44,162 nt of DNA from positions 1 to 44,162 of the forward strand of contig JAISUD010000015.1 in assembly GCA_031272265.1 (NCBI GenBank), read 5' to 3'. How positions within the stretch are numbered: position 1 is the first letter of the stretch; each line of letters begins with the position of its first letter. Under the pieces are notes generated by a model. That model was not told where the DNA came from and did not search any database. It was given only the letters and a program-made list of their open reading frames with translations. Both the position numbers and the translations under genes were made by a program. This document shows positions 41,836-44,162 of the stretch, in pieces. Source of the stretch: Endomicrobium sp. GTDB taxonomy: Bacteria > Elusimicrobiota > Endomicrobiia > Endomicrobiales > Endomicrobiaceae.

Positions 41836-42015
41836 AATAAGATCTGAAGTTATCAATGATCAAAAAGAATAGTTTAAAGGATCTATTTTATTTAGATGTA
41901 ATTGACAACATGCAAAGAGAAGGAGTAAAATATTGTTAGAAAGAACAAGGAAAATGACAATGACTAACAATTTACAAAATTCTGTGAAAGTGTAAGTGTT
42001 CTAAGAAAGGTGAAA

Positions 42016-42845
42016 ATGAGAAAAATTGCAATAGTATTAATATTATTCCACATTAATCGGCTGCGCTAAACAACCAGAAATAACCACAAACCAGAACGGA
42101 AACGAAATAAACAAACTAAAAGCCGGAATAGAAAGAATAGAGAGAAATTATAAAAGCGAAATTTTTTGGAACAGAATGGGGATGGGAATAATAACGCTAA
42201 CAGGAATAATAGTAATTACAATACTTGCAATAAATAACTGCAAATTAACAAACAAAATAGACCAAACAAAAACAGGCATTAGCGAATCCCAACAAGATCA
42301 ACAAGATATATTCAGAAATAAAAAAACAGATAGAAAACTTATACCACAAAGCCGATGAAGTAGAAGAAACACTTCAGGAGGCACTCAATGAAGCAAGAGA
42401 AAAACCTGAATCAATAAGAGAAGAAATGAAAATATGCAACGAAAAAACAGAAAGCAAAATTGGAGGATTACAAAATAACCTACAAGAACTAACACAAGAA
42501 ACATCAAGAATAAAAGAGGAATTTAAAGAAGAAATAAAATAAATAAGAGAAAAAGTAACCGAAATAGAATCATCAGAACAAAAAGAATCAGAAAGAACAA
42601 GAGAAGACATAGACCAAATGAAAACAGACATTAGAGAACTCCAAGAACGACAGAGCGATCTAACAACAACAATGGAAGAAAAGAATGAAGACACAAAAAG
42701 AGAAACAGAAACTCTATCAAAAGGAGAAGAAGTAATACACCAAGAAATAATAGAAATAAGGGAAACAATGGAACAAATAAGAAAGGAAATAAACCAAATA
42801 AAACAACCAAGAATAGAAGCAGAAACACAAACAGATGAAAAGTAG
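42016..42845 (+). pseudogene. Lipoprotein-leader family, copy L4, with long coiled-coil tail (interrupted)
   Basis: Leader frame broken within ATTATTCCACATTAATCGG; recovered frames give CAKQPEITTNQ, TM GMGIITLTGIIVITILAI, then about 170 aa of charged coiled coil with a TAA at 42540. Confidence 0.7.
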
Positions 42846-42895
42846 AATTCTGTAAATTGTAAACATTTTAGAAATAAGCATTTTAGAAAATAAAA

Positions 42896-43315
42896 ATGAA
42901 AAAAGCTGCAATAGTATTAATCGTGTTTCAACTAATCGGCTGCACTGGAAAACCTGATACTGTTATTATCGACAGACACCAAACAGGAGAAGAAGGAAAG
43001 CCTATTATTATTATCACCGGACAATCAACAGGAGGGGAACAACCACATACTACTATTATTAACAACAGATGCCCAACATCAACAAAAACACCTGAACCAG
43101 TACAAACATCACCACCAGTACAAACATCACCACCAGCACAAACATAAATACCAACAAAAATGGGAACAACAGAAAAAATAGTAGCCACCACCATCGTACT
43201 ATTTCTATCAGCAATAGCCATATACAACTTATGCAAGTGTTGCAGTCAGGAACAGGGAATAACTACTGATAAAAAGGAAAAACGACAAATTATACTTATG
43301 CCGAACCAACCATAA
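42896..43315 (+). pseudogene. Lipoprotein-leader family, copy L5, split by TAA at 43145
   Basis: MKKAAIVLIVFQLIGC...PVQTSPPVQTSPPAQT-stop-IPTKMGTTEKIVATTIVLFLSAIAIYNLCKCC in one frame. Confidence 0.65.
43097..43150 (+). repeat. 18-bp tandem repeat, about three copies
   Basis: ccagtacaaacatcacca x2 then a degenerate copy ccagcacaaacataaata. Confidence 0.7.
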
Positions 43316-43324
43316 TTAAGATAA

Positions 43325-44162
43325 ATGAGAAGAATCGCAATAATACTAATTTTATTTCAACTAATCGGATGTATACAGCAGCCAGCAATAACTACAAACC
43401 AAAATGCAAAAGAAATAAACGAACTAAAAACTGCCATTGAAACAATAAAAAAAGGAAGAGAACATGATAAACAACAAATAGAAAGGTATGAAAGCGAAAT
43501 TTTTTGTAACAGAGTATAGGCAGCAGTAGGAATAGGAATTGGAGTAATAGCAATAATAGCGATTGGAGTAGTTGTAAAAAATAACCTTGAATTAAAAAAC
43601 AAAATAGAAGAAGGAAAAAACAACTAGAAAAAACCCGAGATGGAACGCAAGGAAGTATAACCTCATTATTAAACAGAGTAGAACAACCAAAACGGAAAGC
43701 TGATAAAGCAGAAAAAGATATAGAAGAGCTAAAACAAAACGTAACCAATTTGCAAGAGGCACACGCAAACGACATATCTGCACTACAGCAGCAAGCTACT
43801 AGACTAGAGGACAATATAAAAGCAACAGAACAAAGAGTAACCGACACCCACGCGGGGGATTAAGAGACGAAATAAGAAAAGGAGAACAGACAAATAATGC
43901 GAACGCAGAAGCTATAAAAAAAACAAACGAAAGGATAACCAATATAAACAAAGAACTCAATGAAAAGACGGACGATGCAGTCGACGAATTAACAGCAAAA
44001 TTAGACGAGGTGCAAAAGACATTAACCTCTAAACAAACGCAACAGGAAGAACAGCGCAGACGTCAAGAGGAAGAACAGCGCAAGCTATCACAACAACCAA
44101 CACGCGAGGCAGTCCCACTCGACGAACCACCAGACCACCCAAAAAAAGCAGACCCATGTGGC
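43325..44162 (+). pseudogene. Lipoprotein-leader family, copy L6, with long coiled coil; runs off the window
   Basis: MRRIAIILILFQLIGCIQQPAITTNQ; TAG at 43517; shifts at A6 (43615-43620) and G5 (43853-43857); recovered LEKTRDGTQGSITSLLNRVE...EEQRRRQEEEQRKLSQQPTREAVPLDEPPDHP. Confidence 0.7.

Noticed and set aside
43392-43847. 151-aa minus-strand ORF (and similar minus ORFs at 42374, 42631, 1731)
   Set aside because: Antisense shadow of A-rich coiled-coil coding on the + strand; translations are Leu/Phe/Ser-rich artefacts

Overview
AT-rich bacterial chromosome segment. Gene content and pervasive gene decay suggest an Elusimicrobia/Endomicrobium-like host-associated symbiont; this is inference, not tested. 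A well-preserved core runs from about 3.5 to 41.3 kb: nadD-yqeK, tsaB/tsaE/thiL, comEC, nadK, ispE, pdxA, a SurA/PpiC-like PPIase, ychF, proA, aconitase, gap-pgk-secG, der-plsY, HU-merR, radA, accC-accB-efp-pepP, csp, and four tRNAs (Gln-TTG, Leu-GAG, Gly-GCC, Pro-GGG). The accessory material falls in blocks. (1) Arrays of a paralogous family lie at both window ends (0.8-2.7 kb and 42.0-44.1 kb). Members share a 16-aa lipoprotein leader (MRKIAxVLILFQLIGC), a short linker, one extra TM helix and a divergent charged or coiled-coil tail. Most copies are broken by homopolymer frameshifts or in-frame stops, and a recurring GTAAAnTGTAAAC element sits among them. This is the best candidate for an undescribed system. 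(2) Decayed genes at 6-7.6 kb lead into a radical-SAM gene that appears to carry an in-frame repeat insertion. (3) A decaying tandem array of tiny single-TM proteins lies at 14.5-16.2 kb. (4) A defence-like island at 27.9-31.5 kb follows tRNA-Gly: a putative PD-(D/E)XK protein with a C8 tract, an intact D12/Dam-type methylase and a broken restriction endonuclease. (5) A broken membrane/helical protein locus follows tRNA-Pro. Family assignments come from motif recognition by eye; no searches were run.
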